Below, piece after piece: positions 62,960 to 64,000 of a stretch of DNA of 64,000 nt (its first letter is position 1; every line of letters begins with the position of its first letter). The notes below the pieces were generated by a model. It did no database searches and was not told the origin of the DNA. It worked only from the letters and a program-made list of their open reading frames with translations. This DNA comes from Vallitalea longa (lineage in GTDB: Bacteria; Bacillota; Clostridia; Lachnospirales; Vallitaleaceae), in contig NZ_BRLB01000012.1 of assembly GCF_027923465.1 (NCBI RefSeq), positions 103,998 to 167,997 on the forward strand, given 5' to 3'. The position numbers were made by a program, and so were the translations under genes.

Positions 62960-64000
62960 ATGAAAACCAAAGCAAAAGAAATACTAAAGAAATTATACGG
63001 ATATGATAATTATAAGAAGGGTCAGGAAGATGCAATAAACAGTATACTCGATAAAAAGGATACTGTAATCATTATGCCTACTGGTGGTGGTAAATCGATA
63101 TGTTATCAGATACCAGCACTTATATTTGAAGGTATAACTATGGTAATATCTCCTCTGATATCATTGATGAAAGACCAAGTAGATAGTTTGAAGGCTACAG
63201 GAATTGATGCTACTTTTATTAATAGTACATTATCGTATGAAGATATTCAATATAGGTTGCATGCAATAGAAGAAGGAAAATATAAAATAGTATATATCGC
63301 ACCTGAGAGATTGGAAACCGATGCTATAAACCGGTTAGCCAGAAGAAACAAGATATCTTTTATTGCTGTTGATGAAGCTCATTGTATTTCACAATGGGGA
63401 CATGATTTCAGACCTAGTTATATGAATATCAATAATTTTATAGATAATCTGGAAAACAGACCAGTAATAGCAGCATTGACTGCCACTGCAACTAGAAAAG
63501 TGGAGCAGGATATAATAGAAAGATTAGAGTTAGTCAAGCCTAGTATCTATAGAAATGGTTACGATAGAGAGAACCTCAATTTCACAGTACTAAAAGGTGT
63601 AAATAAAAATAATTTCGTTATAGATTATGCTAATAAACATAAAGGTGAGTCAGGAATTATATATGTCGGAACGAGAAAAGATACCGAAAATTTATGTAGG
63701 CTCTTGATAAGAAATAATATTAATGCAGGTTTATATCATGGTGGAATGACTGCCAATGAGAGAAAAGAAAACCAAGACAGATTTCTATATGATGATATTG
63801 ATGTTATGGTAGCAACTAATGCATTTGGAATGGGAATAGATAAATCTAATGTCAGGTACGTTATACACTATAACATGCCTGAGAATATTGAGGCATATTA
63901 TCAGGAAGCAGGACGTGCAGGAAGAGATTCATTACAGTCTAAGTGCATTTTGCTTTTTAGTGCAGGAGATGTACAACTTAGGAAATTTCTTATTGATAAG
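62960..64000 (+). CDS. recQ: ATP-dependent DNA helicase RecQ (cut by window end)
   Basis: The frame runs off the window after 347 codons with no stop. Helicase motifs are all seen: motif I GGGKSICYQIPAL, Ia SPLISLMKDQV, motif II DEAHCISQWGHDFRP, motif III TATAT, then YVGTRKDTENL, YHGGM and GMGIDKSNVRYVIHYNMP with AYYQEAGRAGRD. It unwinds DNA in recombination and repair. The ATG at 62960 has only a weak, distant RBS (AAAAGGA), and an in-frame ATG at 62945 meets a stop at once, so this is the best visible start. The C-terminal zinc and HRDC domains would lie beyond the edge. Confidence 0.93.
   Translation, partial: MKTKAKEILKKLYGYDNYKKGQEDAINSILDKKDTVIIMPTGGGKSICYQIPALIFEGITMVISPLISLMKDQVDSLKATGIDATFINSTLSYEDIQYRLHAIEEGKYKIVYIAPERLETDAINRLARRNKISFIAVDEAHCISQWGHDFRPSYMNINNFIDNLENRPVIAALTATATRKVEQDIIERLELVKPSIYRNGYDRENLNFTVLKGVNKNNFVIDYANKHKGESGIIYVGTRKDTENLCRLLIRNNINAGLYHGGMTANERKENQDRFLYDDIDVMVATNAFGMGIDKSNVRYVIHYNMPENIEAYYQEAGRAGRDSLQSKCILLFSAGDVQLRKFLIDK

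Overview
The window is AT-rich (very A/T-biased codon use), with strong AAGGAGG-type ribosome binding sites, TTG/GTG starts and clean sigma-A promoters. The gene set includes an ANTAR antitermination regulator, a class III (anaerobic) ribonucleotide reductase, a Csp-type germination-like subtilase, a possible spore-appendage protein, Tad pseudopilins with DUF5702, and a cobalamin riboswitch. Together these point to an anaerobic, probably spore-forming member of the Clostridia, of Lachnospirales/Vallitalea-like character. That placement is inference; no rRNA is present.

Layout. 1-3.4 kb: small membrane proteins, two GNAT acetyltransferases, a zinc phospholipase C-like protein that looks frameshifted, and a decayed fragment of a neighbouring gene. 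3.4-14.6 kb: a sugar or polyol catabolic locus. It holds araD, a two-component pair (kinase with a degenerate ABC-ATPase sensor domain, and an ANTAR response regulator), a ribose-type ABC transporter, a zinc polyol dehydrogenase, an FGGY kinase and a HAD phosphatase. 14.6-20 kb: an accessory stretch with orphan, frameshifted and remnant genes and two kinds of dispersed structured repeat. 20.07-20.57 kb: five tRNA genes on the minus strand with a consensus promoter and a terminator. 20.9-24.3 kb: a second FGGY kinase and an alkylglycerone-phosphate-synthase-like FAD oxidase. 24.4-28.3 kb: MntP, an ABC exporter and an MFS transporter. 28.7-30.4 kb: an ECF-like sigma factor overlapping a gene of unknown function. 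30.5-35.4 kb, minus strand: trmB-lysA, then three tandem secreted proteins made only of CBM21-like modules. 35.5-40.8 kb: rarA, then a cobalamin-riboswitch-controlled btuFCD-type transporter. 41.2-47.5 kb: a giant double subtilase, a TPR lipoprotein and hflX. 47.6-51.7 kb: nrdD (fused to a glutaredoxin-like domain, behind paired NrdR boxes), thyA and folA. 51.9-55.9 kb: two MFS transporters flanking an XRE-TPR regulator. 56.2-62.9 kb: a DUF6512-like membrane protein and a partial Tad pilus locus. 62.96 kb to the end: recQ, cut by the window edge.

The most interesting system is at 3.4-7.3 kb. Three separate leaders (before araD, before the kinase gene, and between the regulator gene and the transporter genes) each carry two tandem hairpins, the second overlapping an intrinsic terminator. 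All six hairpins have a nine-base apical segment with T at 1, G at 5 and G at 9. This is the layout expected for ANTAR-protein antitermination, as for EutV/EutW. The sensor kinase is unusual: its N-terminus is an ABC sugar-transporter ATPase fold whose Walker A, signature, Walker B and H-loop are all degenerate, followed by GAF, HisKA_2 and HATPase domains. My inference is that the kinase monitors the adjacent ribose-type transporter, or its nucleotide or sugar state, and that the regulator then releases termination of catabolic, transport and its own genes.
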